A stretch of 54,421 nt of DNA from Pseudomonas sp. PB120 (GTDB taxonomy: Bacteria > Pseudomonadota > Gammaproteobacteria > Pseudomonadales > Pseudomonadaceae), in contig NZ_RWIN01000067.1 of the NCBI RefSeq assembly GCF_009761815.1, positions 1 through 54,421 of the forward strand. Direction: 5' to 3'. Of this stretch, positions 8,768 to 16,666 are shown piece by piece. Positions within the stretch are counted from its first letter, which is position 1. Every line of letters begins with the position of its first letter. The translations under genes and the position numbers were made by a program. A model generated the notes under the pieces. The model was not told where the DNA came from, searched no databases, and was given only the letters and a program-made list of their open reading frames with translations.

Positions 8768-8791
8768 GGGGAGCATATTGTTGCGCGCATG

Positions 8792-8826
8792 AAAAAGCCC
8801 GGCTGATTAGGCCGGGCTTCTTTGTA
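8792..8826 (+). terminator. Rho-independent terminator of the MHS transporter gene
   Basis: GCCCGGC and GCCGGGC form a 7-bp stem around a 7-base loop (TGATTAG). The stem is preceded by A5 and followed by TTCTTTG, so it could work on both strands. Confidence 0.8.
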
Positions 8827-8923
8827 GGAGCTAGCTTGCTGGCGATGGTCGTTAACGATAACGCGGGTTGACTGGTTAAACGCGGTGTTCTTGAGTCCAT
8901 CGCGAGCCAGCTCGCTCCTACAG
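8823..8923. repeat. REPIN (REP doublet)
   Basis: Two inverted REP units (TGTAGGAGCTAGCTTGCTGG and its near complement ending CTCGCTCCTACA) flank a spacer that contains GGTCGTTAACGATAACGCG. The same spacer text recurs in the elements at 31315 and 37147, so they are one REPIN family. This copy carries substitutions in both arms. Confidence 0.85.
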
Positions 8924-8969
8924 TGGGTTTGCGTGTATCTGAGTTAAGTATTTCGGTAAAGCCATTCAT

Positions 8970-9254
8970 TCAAGCGTTGCGACTTTGGATCAAGCGGTCG
9001 GAACCACCTTCAGCAACGCGATTCTGGATCAGACGATCCGAGCCACCCTCAGCCACACGGCTTTCGATCAGGCGATCCGAGCCACCTTCAGCAACGCGGC
9101 TCTCGATCAAACGGTCCGAACCACCTTCAGCCACACGGCTTTCAATCAGACGATCCGAACCGCCTTCAGCGATGGCCTGGTGAGCAGGGGCTGCGGCGAA
9201 AGCGTTAACTGCGAAAACCGAGAATGCGATGCTGAGAAGAGTTTGGCGTTTCAT
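8970..9254 (-). CDS. Small secreted protein of five 13-residue repeats
   Basis: 94-residue exported protein. A signal peptide covers residues 1-22 (MKRQTLLSIAFSVFAVNAFA). Five 13-residue units follow, of the form [VI]AEGGSDRLI[EQ][SN]R, then the dipeptide NA. The ATG at 9254 has GGAG 9 bases upstream. The unit length and the V-A-x-x-G-[SA]-D pattern match the 14-repeat protein at 2896-3636, so I infer a paralogous family with different charge: here Arg/Glu-rich, there Gly/Ala-rich. Pseudomonas genomes carry similar short proteins sometimes called 'phage infection protein'; the role is unproven. Confidence 0.75.
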   Translation of the reverse strand: MKRQTLLSIAFSVFAVNAFAAAPAHQAIAEGGSDRLIESRVAEGGSDRLIESRVAEGGSDRLIESRVAEGGSDRLIQNRVAEGGSDRLIQSRNA

Positions 9255-9376
9255 GAGTGTGTGCTCCGGGGTGTTATTGGTTGGTATGGGTGCGATGTTA
9301 CGCTCCGGAATTTTTAAGAGAACTTCATTGAGATGATGGTGACTATCGATGCGAGCAATGGATGGACGACGCGCCA

Positions 9377-10069
9377 TCAAGCCTCACTGATCTGACTGAC
9401 GCTCGTCAGCTGACCATTCCAGATCATCTCGTAATGTGCCGCTTGAATAACCGACAACACCGGCCTCGGCGTCATCAACGCCCAGCAATGACTGCCCGGC
9501 CGGCGCACCGAGTGGTAACGAATGCCCGGGCATTTCGCCTTTTTGACGGATTTCCCCAGTTGCCGGGAATGCGTGTAATCGTCGGGATCATAGACAGGAT
9601 CGGTCATCGGAATGGCGGCAGCATCTCTCATCGCGGCCTCCACAAACGAGCAGACCAGCCCCCGGAAAACGAACCGCTCATAGTTGAGGCTTGGGACGTT
9701 CGACCAGTACAGACTCTGGTGATGCCGCACTTCAGCGAGGGCCGTTTCCATGGAATCCGCCACGTACAACACCCCGAAACTGCCATCGCTGAACCGCGAA
9801 CCCGCCGGGTTGACGTGGGTGAACGGCGCAGTCGCATACGAGCAGCCAGGAATGCCGAACGGGATCTCCCGTCGTGGAATCAGCTCAAGTTGACCCACTT
9901 CGTTTTTCAGCCTGGGATTGGTCAGCGCCTGTATCTGATACAGCACCTCAAATTCATCCTCATCAGCAACGTCGTCAAACAACGCGATCGGCGGGAACTT
10001 TGAGTTGACCAGTCGATAGGCGTTTAGCAAGTCACCGGCCAGTTCCGCCAGCTCGCTCACCTTCACCAT
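9377..10069 (-). CDS. RES-domain NAD+-degrading toxin
   Basis: 230-residue toxin of the RES family (ParT/MbcT type), which degrades or phosphorolyses NAD+ or modifies Prs. An Arg (YRLVNSKFPP, about residue 19) starts the fold. GSRFSDGSFGVLYVAD (about 89-105) carries the conserved RES Arg/Ser text, with METALAEVRHH supplying the Glu. The ATG at 10069 overlaps the antitoxin stop by 7 bases, so the pair is translationally coupled. The C-terminal region is longer than in minimal RES domains. Toxicity is inferred from family and context. Confidence 0.88.
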   Translation of the reverse strand: MVKVSELAELAGDLLNAYRLVNSKFPPIALFDDVADEDEFEVLYQIQALTNPRLKNEVGQLELIPRREIPFGIPGCSYATAPFTHVNPAGSRFSDGSFGVLYVADSMETALAEVRHHQSLYWSNVPSLNYERFVFRGLVCSFVEAAMRDAAAIPMTDPVYDPDDYTHSRQLGKSVKKAKCPGIRYHSVRRPGSHCWALMTPRPVLSVIQAAHYEMIWNGQLTSVSQISEA

Positions 10070-10467
10070 TGCGCGCCTCGCAGCACGTCGATGCGGCGAA
10101 AGGTTTCATACAGGGAAATCATGTCGCCCTGAGCCATGATCTCGAGCGGGCTGCGCCCATTGAAAAACTCGTTGTCGTTGGCCATCGACGGGAAGCCGTA
10201 GACGTTCTCCGGGTTGTCGAACACCAGGCGCAGGGCGGTGTGGATGTTGAGCACAAAACTGATGCGCTGCATCTGGTCCGCGTCCAATGTCACGGCCCAT
10301 TCGGGATCGCGCTGCCGGGCGCGGGTGTAAGTACTGCGGGATATACGCAGGATGCGACAGGCCTGCTCGCTGGACGCGGCCCATTTTTCGAGGATGCCTA
10401 CGGCAGCACGCAGACCCGTTACGCATTGGCTTTTGGTGAAGGCTTGTTCCTGAAGGGGGACTGCCAT
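10063..10467 (-). CDS. Xre/MbcA/ParS-family antitoxin
   Basis: 134-residue antitoxin. An N-terminal helical DNA-binding region (WAASSEQACRILRISRSTYTRARQ, about 33-56, HTH-like) is followed by a MbcA/ParS toxin-binding domain (ISFVLNIHTALRLVFDN, FFNGRSPLEIM, IDVLRGAQW). It neutralises the RES protein encoded directly downstream and should repress the operon by binding the palindrome 16 bases upstream of its ATG. The order antitoxin first, toxin second with overlap is canonical for this family. Confidence 0.88.
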   Translation of the reverse strand: MAVPLQEQAFTKSQCVTGLRAAVGILEKWAASSEQACRILRISRSTYTRARQRDPEWAVTLDADQMQRISFVLNIHTALRLVFDNPENVYGFPSMANDNEFFNGRSPLEIMAQGDMISLYETFRRIDVLRGAQW

Positions 10468-10482
10468 GTTTAATACCTTATG

Positions 10483-10500
10483 TTGAATCTATAGATTCAA
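10483..10500. promoter_or_regulatory. Perfect 18-bp palindrome, likely antitoxin operator
   Basis: TTGAATCTATAGATTCAA is an exact 18-bp palindrome centred about 24 bases upstream of the antitoxin start, in the leader and promoter of the toxin-antitoxin operon. Self-repression through such a dyad is typical of Xre-type antitoxins. Binding by this antitoxin is inference. Confidence 0.7.
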
Positions 10501-10561
10501 ATGTAGGCAAAAACAATCTGTGGATCAAGTTGCTGTGACCAGTGGTGGCACCATCTCCCAG

Positions 10562-11275
10562 TCACCCCCGCAACTCGCCCACCAACAGCAACGACTGCGG
10601 CACGGGGTTTTGCGGGTGCTGCGGCTCCTGCAGGCCTGCCAGTCGAAAACCGGCCATGTCCAGCGCGTTGATCCAACTGGACAGGGTGCGGAAATACCAC
10701 GGCATCGCTTGCCATTGCCCCTGGAATCCGTCGAACGTCTCTTCCCGCCAGCCGTCCTGATAATCGCCCGCCGCCACGGCCCACGGGTGCAGCGTCTGGA
10801 TCACCAGCGCACCGCCGGGGGCGAGCAGGGCGTTCATGGCGGCGAGCAGCGGGATGATGTCCTGGTGCAGCAGCGCAAAGTTAGCGCAGATCACGTCATA
10901 GCCGCGGCCGATGTCTACCGTCGCCTCGACCAACGCTTCATAGCTCGCCAGATGCACCGGTGTGGAGCCCGCCGCCCGCGCGGCGTCGACCAGCGTTGCA
11001 TCGCCATCCACACCGACCACCTCGATGGCCCGGTCAGCCAGTGCACGCAACAGCCAACCCTCGCCGCAGCCGAGGTCGAGCACACGTTCGGGCTGACGGC
11101 CCAGCACTGCGAGCAGAATGGCCTGATCGGTGACTTGGCGGCGGCTTTCGATGCTGCCGTTGCGGATGGCCTCGATCCAGACATGGGCGTTGTGGTGCCA
11201 GCTTTGGAGGAGGGCGGTTTCGGGGGCGGGCATTTCGATATCCGGCGTTGTGGGCTGGATTGAAGGATAGAACAT
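10562..11275 (-). CDS. Class I SAM-dependent methyltransferase
   Basis: 237-residue methyltransferase. SAM-binding motif I is VLDLGCGEGWLL (about residue 65), the acidic loop VVGVDGD ends strand 2, and YDVICANFALLH and LLAPGGALVIQTLHPW are motifs post-I to III. It belongs to the type-11/UbiG-like group; the acceptor is unknown. Of several possible starts (GTG 11311, ATG 11275, ATG 11233) I use 11275; none has a strong ribosome binding site, so the N-terminus is uncertain. It follows the carrier gene on the same strand by 64 bases. Confidence 0.82.
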   Translation of the reverse strand: MFYPSIQPTTPDIEMPAPETALLQSWHHNAHVWIEAIRNGSIESRRQVTDQAILLAVLGRQPERVLDLGCGEGWLLRALADRAIEVVGVDGDATLVDAARAAGSTPVHLASYEALVEATVDIGRGYDVICANFALLHQDIIPLLAAMNALLAPGGALVIQTLHPWAVAAGDYQDGWREETFDGFQGQWQAMPWYFRTLSSWINALDMAGFRLAGLQEPQHPQNPVPQSLLLVGELRG

Positions 11276-11339
11276 GCGCTGGGAGTGGACGTCGGCGCAG
11301 TCGATCAGCACGCCAGGCAGCGTGCTGATTACCCGGGCG

Positions 11340-12338
11340 TTAAGGATCGACTTGCCCCATCAGTTCAGCCACCGATTCTTCGCGTTTGGCATAGCGCTGG
11401 GCGAGCACGGCACAGACCATCAGCTGAATCTGATGGAACAGCATCAGCGGCAGGATCAGCACGCCGATGGTGCTGCCGGCGAACAGCACCTGAGCCATCG
11501 GTACACCGGTGGCCAGGCTTTTCTTCGAGCCGCAGAAAAGGATGGTGATCCGATCCTCCTGATTGAAACCGAAGGCTTTGCCCAGCAGGGTGGCGGCGAC
11601 TAGTACCAGCGCGAGTACCACGCAGCAGACGATGACCAACCCGGCCAGGTCCTTCAGCGGAATCTTGTGCCAGATGCCTTCGATTACCGCTTCGCTGAAG
11701 GCGCCGTACACCACCAGCAAAATCGAGCCCTGATCGACAAACTTCAGCCAGCCCTTGTTGCGCCCGACCCAGGCACCGATCCATTTCCGTGCGATCTGCC
11801 CGGCAACGAACGGCAGCAGCAGCTGCACGCTGATCTTCAAGATCGCATCAACCGTCGAGCCGCCGTCGCCGTGCACGTTCAAAAGCAAGGTCACCAGCAG
11901 CGGCGTGAGGAAAATCCCGAACAGACTGGACGCCGCCGCACTGCAAATCGCCGCCGGAATATTGCCTCGCGCCAGGGAGGTAAAGGCAATCGCCGACTGC
12001 ACCGTGGCCGGCAGCGCGCAGAGGTACAGCATGCCCATGTACAGATCGTCACCGATCAGCGGCGACAGCAACGGCTTGAGCGCCAGGCCGATCAATGGGA
12101 ACAGCACAAAGGTCAGGCCGAACACCAGCAAATGCAGGCGCCAGTGGCCCGCACCGGCGATGATCGACTCGCGCGACAGTTTGGCGCCATGCAGGAAAAA
12201 CAGCAGGGCAATGGCGATGTTGGTCAGCCAGCCAAAGCCCACTGCCACCTGGCCGCTGGCGGGCAGAAGGCTGGCGATCAGCACCACGCCGATCAGGGCC
12301 AGGGTGAAGTTATCGGGTAAGAAACGGGGGCGGGTCAT
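11340..12338 (-). CDS. Bile acid:sodium symporter-like (SBF-like) carrier
   Basis: 332-residue inner-membrane protein with about ten helices. It belongs to the SBF-like group of the bile/arsenite/riboflavin transporter superfamily: MTRPRFLPDNFTLALIGVVL start, FLHGAKLSRE, CALPATVQSAIAFTSLARGN, and FCGSKKSLATGVPMAQ in the crossover helices. The ATG at 12338 is preferred because it starts this typical N-terminus; an ATG three codons upstream is possible. The natural substrate of bacterial members is usually unknown. Confidence 0.85.
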   Translation of the reverse strand: MTRPRFLPDNFTLALIGVVLIASLLPASGQVAVGFGWLTNIAIALLFFLHGAKLSRESIIAGAGHWRLHLLVFGLTFVLFPLIGLALKPLLSPLIGDDLYMGMLYLCALPATVQSAIAFTSLARGNIPAAICSAAASSLFGIFLTPLLVTLLLNVHGDGGSTVDAILKISVQLLLPFVAGQIARKWIGAWVGRNKGWLKFVDQGSILLVVYGAFSEAVIEGIWHKIPLKDLAGLVIVCCVVLALVLVAATLLGKAFGFNQEDRITILFCGSKKSLATGVPMAQVLFAGSTIGVLILPLMLFHQIQLMVCAVLAQRYAKREESVAELMGQVDP

Positions 12339-12474
12339 CAGAATCATCCGGGTTTGCCAGGAACGTGAGGACGACTCTAACGCGGTGGGGGATTGCCGGC
12401 TAACGCTAATAAGCCAGTAGATGTCGTGTAAAGGACAAGGAATCTGGATTACAGGACATTGAGGGTGACTGCGG

Positions 12475-13641
12475 TTAGATGTTGTAGCCCCCAACCGTCC
12501 GATCCACCAACCGAATCCTGTCACGCCCGCCACGCTTGGACTCATACAGCGCGCTGTCACCTTGCTCGATCAATGCCGCCAGGCTGGCGGGCGGCGCGTC
12601 GAACAGGGTGGCGCCGATGCTCAACGTCACGGGTTCCGGCGTAGCGAACGCCTGTGACGCCGCTGTGTGGAATTGCTCGCGCAACGCGCAGCCCAACGCC
12701 TCGATTCGTTCGCTCGAGGCGTTGTTCAGCAGGATGACAAACTCGTCGCCGCCCAACCGGGCCGCCAGTGCACCGTCGGGCAATGTCGAGCGAATCATCT
12801 CGCTCATTGTGACGAGCAGTTGGTCGCCGGCCGTATGGCCGAACAGGTCGTTGACCAGTTTGAAGTTGTCGATATCGATCAGCAGCAACGCGCCCGGTCG
12901 CTCGGTCGAGACTTCGTCCAGCAGGCGCGGGGCCCGTACTTCGAGGGCGCGGCGGTTATACAGGGCGGTCAGCGGGTCGCGTGCGGCCAGCCGGGCAATT
13001 CGTTTCTCGCGCCGGTAGCGTTCGGTCCCGGTCATCGACAGTGCGATCAACATGATCGCCATCGCGCCTTCGACCAGCGAAATCTGAATGATCTCGCCAC
13101 GCAGGGCAGCCAGATCGATCAGGGTACCGGGGGTCACCACCGATATCGCCTTGATGACGTAGAACAGCCCATGAATCAGCAGCACATAACGCAGCTGCCC
13201 GGCCCCGACGCTCAAGGAGCGGCCGTGAGGACGTAGCAGAAAACTGGCTCGCAGCGTCGGCAGGGCGACCAGCAGCGAATTGGCCACCAGCATGATCTTC
13301 GACCACGACGGTTCTTCCGGTAACAGCAGCAGGGCGACCCAGACAGCGATAATCAAGAGCCAGCCGCGGGACAGGCGCGCCTGCGTGAAGCGTGCAACCC
13401 CCAGCAGGAAAAGCCAGTGGGCCAGCACCAGCAGGCCATTGGCGAACCAGATGCCGATCAGCAACAGGCCGCTGCCGCGCAGCAAAGCGAGGGTCGAACC
13501 GACGGTGATCGTTGCAAATCCTGCGCTCCAGAACAGCAGCGAGGATTCACGAATGCTGCGCCATTCGACCGCCAGGTACAGCGCGGCGGCGGCTGCGAGG
13601 GCGGTGGAGAGGGCCAGCAGGGTGGGAGGGTCGAGCGTCAT
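12475..13641 (-). CDS. Membrane diguanylate cyclase (GGDEF), no I-site
   Basis: 388-residue protein. About six hydrophobic segments fill residues 1-195, then a GGDEF domain (about 215-380) with DPLTALYNRRAL, DIDNFKLVNDLFGH and the intact active site RLGGDEFV. It should make c-di-GMP from two GTP at the inner membrane. The residues where an RxxD inhibitory site would sit (five before GGDEF) read PDGA, so classical product inhibition is absent. There is no recognised ligand-binding domain; the membrane part is probably the sensor. Confidence 0.88.
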   Translation of the reverse strand: MTLDPPTLLALSTALAAAAALYLAVEWRSIRESSLLFWSAGFATITVGSTLALLRGSGLLLIGIWFANGLLVLAHWLFLLGVARFTQARLSRGWLLIIAVWVALLLLPEEPSWSKIMLVANSLLVALPTLRASFLLRPHGRSLSVGAGQLRYVLLIHGLFYVIKAISVVTPGTLIDLAALRGEIIQISLVEGAMAIMLIALSMTGTERYRREKRIARLAARDPLTALYNRRALEVRAPRLLDEVSTERPGALLLIDIDNFKLVNDLFGHTAGDQLLVTMSEMIRSTLPDGALAARLGGDEFVILLNNASSERIEALGCALREQFHTAASQAFATPEPVTLSIGATLFDAPPASLAALIEQGDSALYESKRGGRDRIRLVDRTVGGYNI

Positions 13642-13808
13642 ATCCTGACTTGTTTGCCTGATGGGTGATAAAGCACGCGATTATAAGCGCTGGCGCCCGT
13701 TTATCGCAGAGCTCGCCCATGCAATGTTGCTCTGCTCGTCGGCCGAGAATCGACCTTTTGGCCGGGCGGCTAAAATCAGTGCGTCAGTTTGAGAACGGGA
13801 GAACCGAT

Positions 13809-14288
13809 ATGGTCAGCAAAAACACGATCTGCCTGTGTTTCGACGGCACCGCACTGGACGCCGCCACTTTCTACGCCGAGACCTTCCCGGACAGCGCGGT
13901 GACCGCGGTGCATCGGGCGCCGGGCGACTATCCGGCGGGCAAGCAGGGTGATGTCCTGACAGTCGAGTTCTCGGTGATGGGCATCCCTTGCCTGGGGTTG
14001 AACGCCGGGGCAGGGTTCAAACACAGCGAGGCGTTCTCGTTCCAGGTGGCCACCGACGATCAGGCCGAAACGGACCGCTTGTGGAATGCGATTGTTGGAA
14101 ACGGTGGCCAGGAAAATGTCTGCGGCTGGTGCAAGGACAAATGGGGGGTGTCGTGGCAGATCTCACCACGCGTCTTGACGGCCGCGGTTACCCATCCTGA
14201 TCAAGCGGTGGCCAAGCGAGCGTTCGACGCGATGATGACGATGCGCAAGATCGATATCGCGGCTATTGAAGCAGCGCTCGCGGGTTAG
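13809..14288 (+). CDS. VOC-family protein (PhnB/3-demethylubiquinone-methyltransferase-like)
   Basis: 159-residue protein of the vicinal oxygen chelate fold. It has the typical PhnB-type text ICLCFDGTALDAATFYAE, then FPDSAVTAVHRAP, FSVMGIPCLGLNAG and WCKDKWGVSWQISPR. Such proteins are often annotated as 3-demethylubiquinone-9 3-methyltransferase, but they lack SAM motifs and the true function is open. The ATG at 13809 has GGGAG 7 bases upstream; an in-frame start far upstream adds atypical sequence. The 3' end overlaps the convergent LysR gene by 26 bases. Confidence 0.85.
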   Translation: MVSKNTICLCFDGTALDAATFYAETFPDSAVTAVHRAPGDYPAGKQGDVLTVEFSVMGIPCLGLNAGAGFKHSEAFSFQVATDDQAETDRLWNAIVGNGGQENVCGWCKDKWGVSWQISPRVLTAAVTHPDQAVAKRAFDAMMTMRKIDIAAIEAALAG

Positions 14289-15159
14289 CCGACGCTTCCT
14301 GTTCCAGCCACTCGAGAAACTCGCAGAAGCCGCTCGAGCGTTTCACCCGCTTCGGGTAGACCAGCGTGTAGCGCCCGCCGGTGATGATGCTGCCGGAGTG
14401 CACGCGGATAAGTTGCCCGGTGAGCAACTCATCGCGTGCGAGCACGGTGTCGACCAGCGCGACGCCCTGGCCGCATTTCACGGCGACGATCGCGGACTCC
14501 AGCGTATCGAACGTGAGATGAGCGTTATCGGGCCCGTTTGAATCCGGGTAGTACTCTTCCCACCGGCGCCAGTCCAGGCGATCCATGCTCGAGTCCACGA
14601 GTCGCGCGGTCTTGAGCACTTCTTCTGCCGTCGTCCCTTCGAGCAACACCGGTGAGCACATCGGAACCAGTTCCTCTTCCCACAGGTCCAGCGCTTCGAA
14701 GTCGGGCCAGGTGGCGGTGCCGTAGGCGATCATGGCGTCGATCGATTCAAACGCGAAGTCGGGAAAGCGGTGGTACACCGTGTCGACGCTGACAGTGACG
14801 TGCGGATGCAGGCGATAGAACGCCGTCAGCCGTGGAATCAGCCAGCGCGCCGCCATGGTCGGGTGCGCGCGCAGGCTGACACTTCTGCCCACGGCGGCGA
14901 GCATGTGCGAGGCATCCGACAGCAGGCCGATGACCTGCTCCGCCACCGGGACCAACGATTGTCCTTCAGCGGTGAGCACGATTTTGCGTGTGTGGCGCTC
15001 GAACAAGCGGTGCTCCAGGCGTGCTTCCAGTTGCGCTACCTGCCTGCTGACCGCGCTCTGGCTCAAGTTGAGTTGCTCACCCGCCTGGCCAAAGTTGCCC
15101 GTCTTCGCAACCGTCAGGAAGGCCTGCAAAAGCTCGATGGATGGCAGTTGGCGGCTCAT
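14263..15159 (-). CDS. LysR-type regulator (GcvA-like) of the flavoprotein operon
   Basis: 298-residue LTTR. The winged HTH occupies residues 1-65 (FLTVAKTGNFGQAGEQLNLSQSAVSRQVAQLE), then comes a type-2 periplasmic-binding-like effector domain (LRAHPTMAARWLIPRL onward). WLIPRL and the later text fit the GcvA/AmpR-like subgroup. The ATG at 15159 is chosen over one seven codons upstream because it starts the usual MSRQLPS. It is divergent from the DAO/HcnB/DAO operon with a 127-bp shared promoter region, which marks it as the operon's probable regulator, with an amino-acid-like coinducer (inference). Confidence 0.88.
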   Translation of the reverse strand: MSRQLPSIELLQAFLTVAKTGNFGQAGEQLNLSQSAVSRQVAQLEARLEHRLFERHTRKIVLTAEGQSLVPVAEQVIGLLSDASHMLAAVGRSVSLRAHPTMAARWLIPRLTAFYRLHPHVTVSVDTVYHRFPDFAFESIDAMIAYGTATWPDFEALDLWEEELVPMCSPVLLEGTTAEEVLKTARLVDSSMDRLDWRRWEEYYPDSNGPDNAHLTFDTLESAIVAVKCGQGVALVDTVLARDELLTGQLIRVHSGSIITGGRYTLVYPKRVKRSSGFCEFLEWLEQEASANPRALLQ

Positions 15160-15165
15160 GAGTCT

Positions 15166-15180
15166 ATGCGCTCCTCGCAT
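15166..15180. promoter_or_regulatory. Candidate LysR-box (T-N11-A dyad)
   Basis: ATGCG-CTCCT-CGCAT is a 5-bp inverted repeat fitting T-N11-A, located 7 bases upstream of the lysR start inside the divergent intergenic region. Its position suits autorepression. It is a short motif, so chance is possible. Confidence 0.35.
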
Positions 15181-15286
15181 GGGATTAATGCAGATACATC
15201 ACTGTCATTCCGGATGATCGGGGCACATTCTTAGCCCAAATTCCGACGCTGCGCTACGCGTCATTCTCCACCTGACGGTTGCCCTT

Positions 15287-16630
15287 ATGAACTCACCAGA
15301 AACGGCATTTGCCACGGCGTCGACCTCCCGGGACCTCCTGCCTCGTGAAGTCGACGTGGCGATCATCGGCGGTGGCCTGATGGGGTGTGCGTGTGCGTAT
15401 TACCTTAGCAAAGCGGGGGCGAAGGTTCTTGTCATCGACAAGAGCATCATTGCCGGTCAGCAATCATCGCGGGCGTGGGGCTTTGTTCGGCAACAATCGC
15501 GTGACGAAGCCGAAGTGCCGCTGATGCAAGCCAGTATCGGAATCTGGCGTTCGCTGGAGCAGGAACTGCAAAGCGACCTGGGATGGCGCAACGACGGCTG
15601 CCTTTTCGTCGCGGGCAACGAAGCCGAGCGTGACGGGTACGAATCGTGGCTGAGCGTTGCCCGCACCTTTTCGATGGACACCGTGATGCTTTCGCCGCGA
15701 GAGGTTGAAAAGAAACTGCCGGGTTACGCCGCCCGGCAACTGGGAGGCCTGTTCACCGCCAGCGACGGTCAGGCGGAGCCCACGCTGGTAGCGCGTGCCT
15801 TCGCGATGCGCGCCCGTGAACTGGGCGCGCACATCGTCGAACAGTGTGGCGCCAAAGGCATCGATGTCGCCGCCGGCCAGGTGGTGGGCGTGGAAACCGA
15901 GCGCGGCTATGTGAAGGCGAAAACCGTGGTCTGCGCGGCCGGCGTCACGACATTTCGCCTGTTGAAACTGCTCGGCATTTCCCTGCCGCAGCAATTGGTC
16001 CGGGGCACGGTGGCGCGGACCACCTCCGCGCCGAAGCTGAGCGGTATTTCCACCATCGCCAACGGCGTGGGCTTTCGGCAACGACTGGACGGCAGCTTCA
16101 ACATCGCCGACGACGCCCATGTCGATGTCGACATGACGCTGGGCCATTTTCGCGCGCTGCAGTGGTACGCGCCTTTGTTGTGGGCGCACCGTAAATCGTT
16201 TCGTTTCAACCTGAACGGCGCATGTCTGACGGATCTGCACCAGCGCATGCCGTGGTCGCAAGCTTCACGGTCAGGCACGGGGATTCATGAGCGAAATCCG
16301 TTGATCCCGCCCAATGACCGAGGGCTGGCGAAGGCCATGAGCGGTTTCAAGGCGGCGTTCCCCGGGCAGGCGAGTACACAGATTGTCGATCGATGGGGAG
16401 GCGGCATCGATGTCTTGCCCGACGGCATCCCCGTCATCGACGCCCATACTTCGCCGCGCGGCCTGGCCGTCGCCACCGGGTTCTGCGGCCATGGCTTTGC
16501 CATGGGCCCCATCGTTGGCAAAACCCTGGCGAACTGGATCGATTCCGGCAACCCGGGAATGGACATGCGCCAACTGCGCCTGTCGCGATTCGCCGAGGGC
16601 GACGTCAAGGCGCCTTCTTCGCTGTTCTAG
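15287..16630 (+). CDS. DAO-family FAD-dependent oxidoreductase (beta-type subunit 1)
   Basis: 447-residue flavoprotein. The FAD-binding motif VDVAIIGGGLMGCACAYYL is at about residues 22-40, an Arg/Gln-rich QQSSRAWGFVRQQ follows, and the FAD C-terminal part reads GFCGHGFAMGPIVGKTLANW. It oxidises a C-N bond of an amino-acid-like or opine-like substrate, by analogy with OoxB/HcnC-type beta subunits. It is the first gene of the operon, 36 bases before the HcnB-like gene. There is no signal peptide, so it is cytosolic or membrane-attached through partners. The exact substrate is unknown. Confidence 0.87.
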   Translation: MNSPETAFATASTSRDLLPREVDVAIIGGGLMGCACAYYLSKAGAKVLVIDKSIIAGQQSSRAWGFVRQQSRDEAEVPLMQASIGIWRSLEQELQSDLGWRNDGCLFVAGNEAERDGYESWLSVARTFSMDTVMLSPREVEKKLPGYAARQLGGLFTASDGQAEPTLVARAFAMRARELGAHIVEQCGAKGIDVAAGQVVGVETERGYVKAKTVVCAAGVTTFRLLKLLGISLPQQLVRGTVARTTSAPKLSGISTIANGVGFRQRLDGSFNIADDAHVDVDMTLGHFRALQWYAPLLWAHRKSFRFNLNGACLTDLHQRMPWSQASRSGTGIHERNPLIPPNDRGLAKAMSGFKAAFPGQASTQIVDRWGGGIDVLPDGIPVIDAHTSPRGLAVATGFCGHGFAMGPIVGKTLANWIDSGNPGMDMRQLRLSRFAEGDVKAPSSLF

Positions 16631-16666
16631 TCGATACCCACGCGCCTGTCTCACGAGGGAAACACG

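Noticed and set aside
6854..8776. Minus-strand frame of several hundred codons upstream of the small GTG-start gene
   Set aside because: Antisense to the MHS transporter; the residues are His/Gln/Arg-rich shadow sequence. Only the last 99 codons form a gene.
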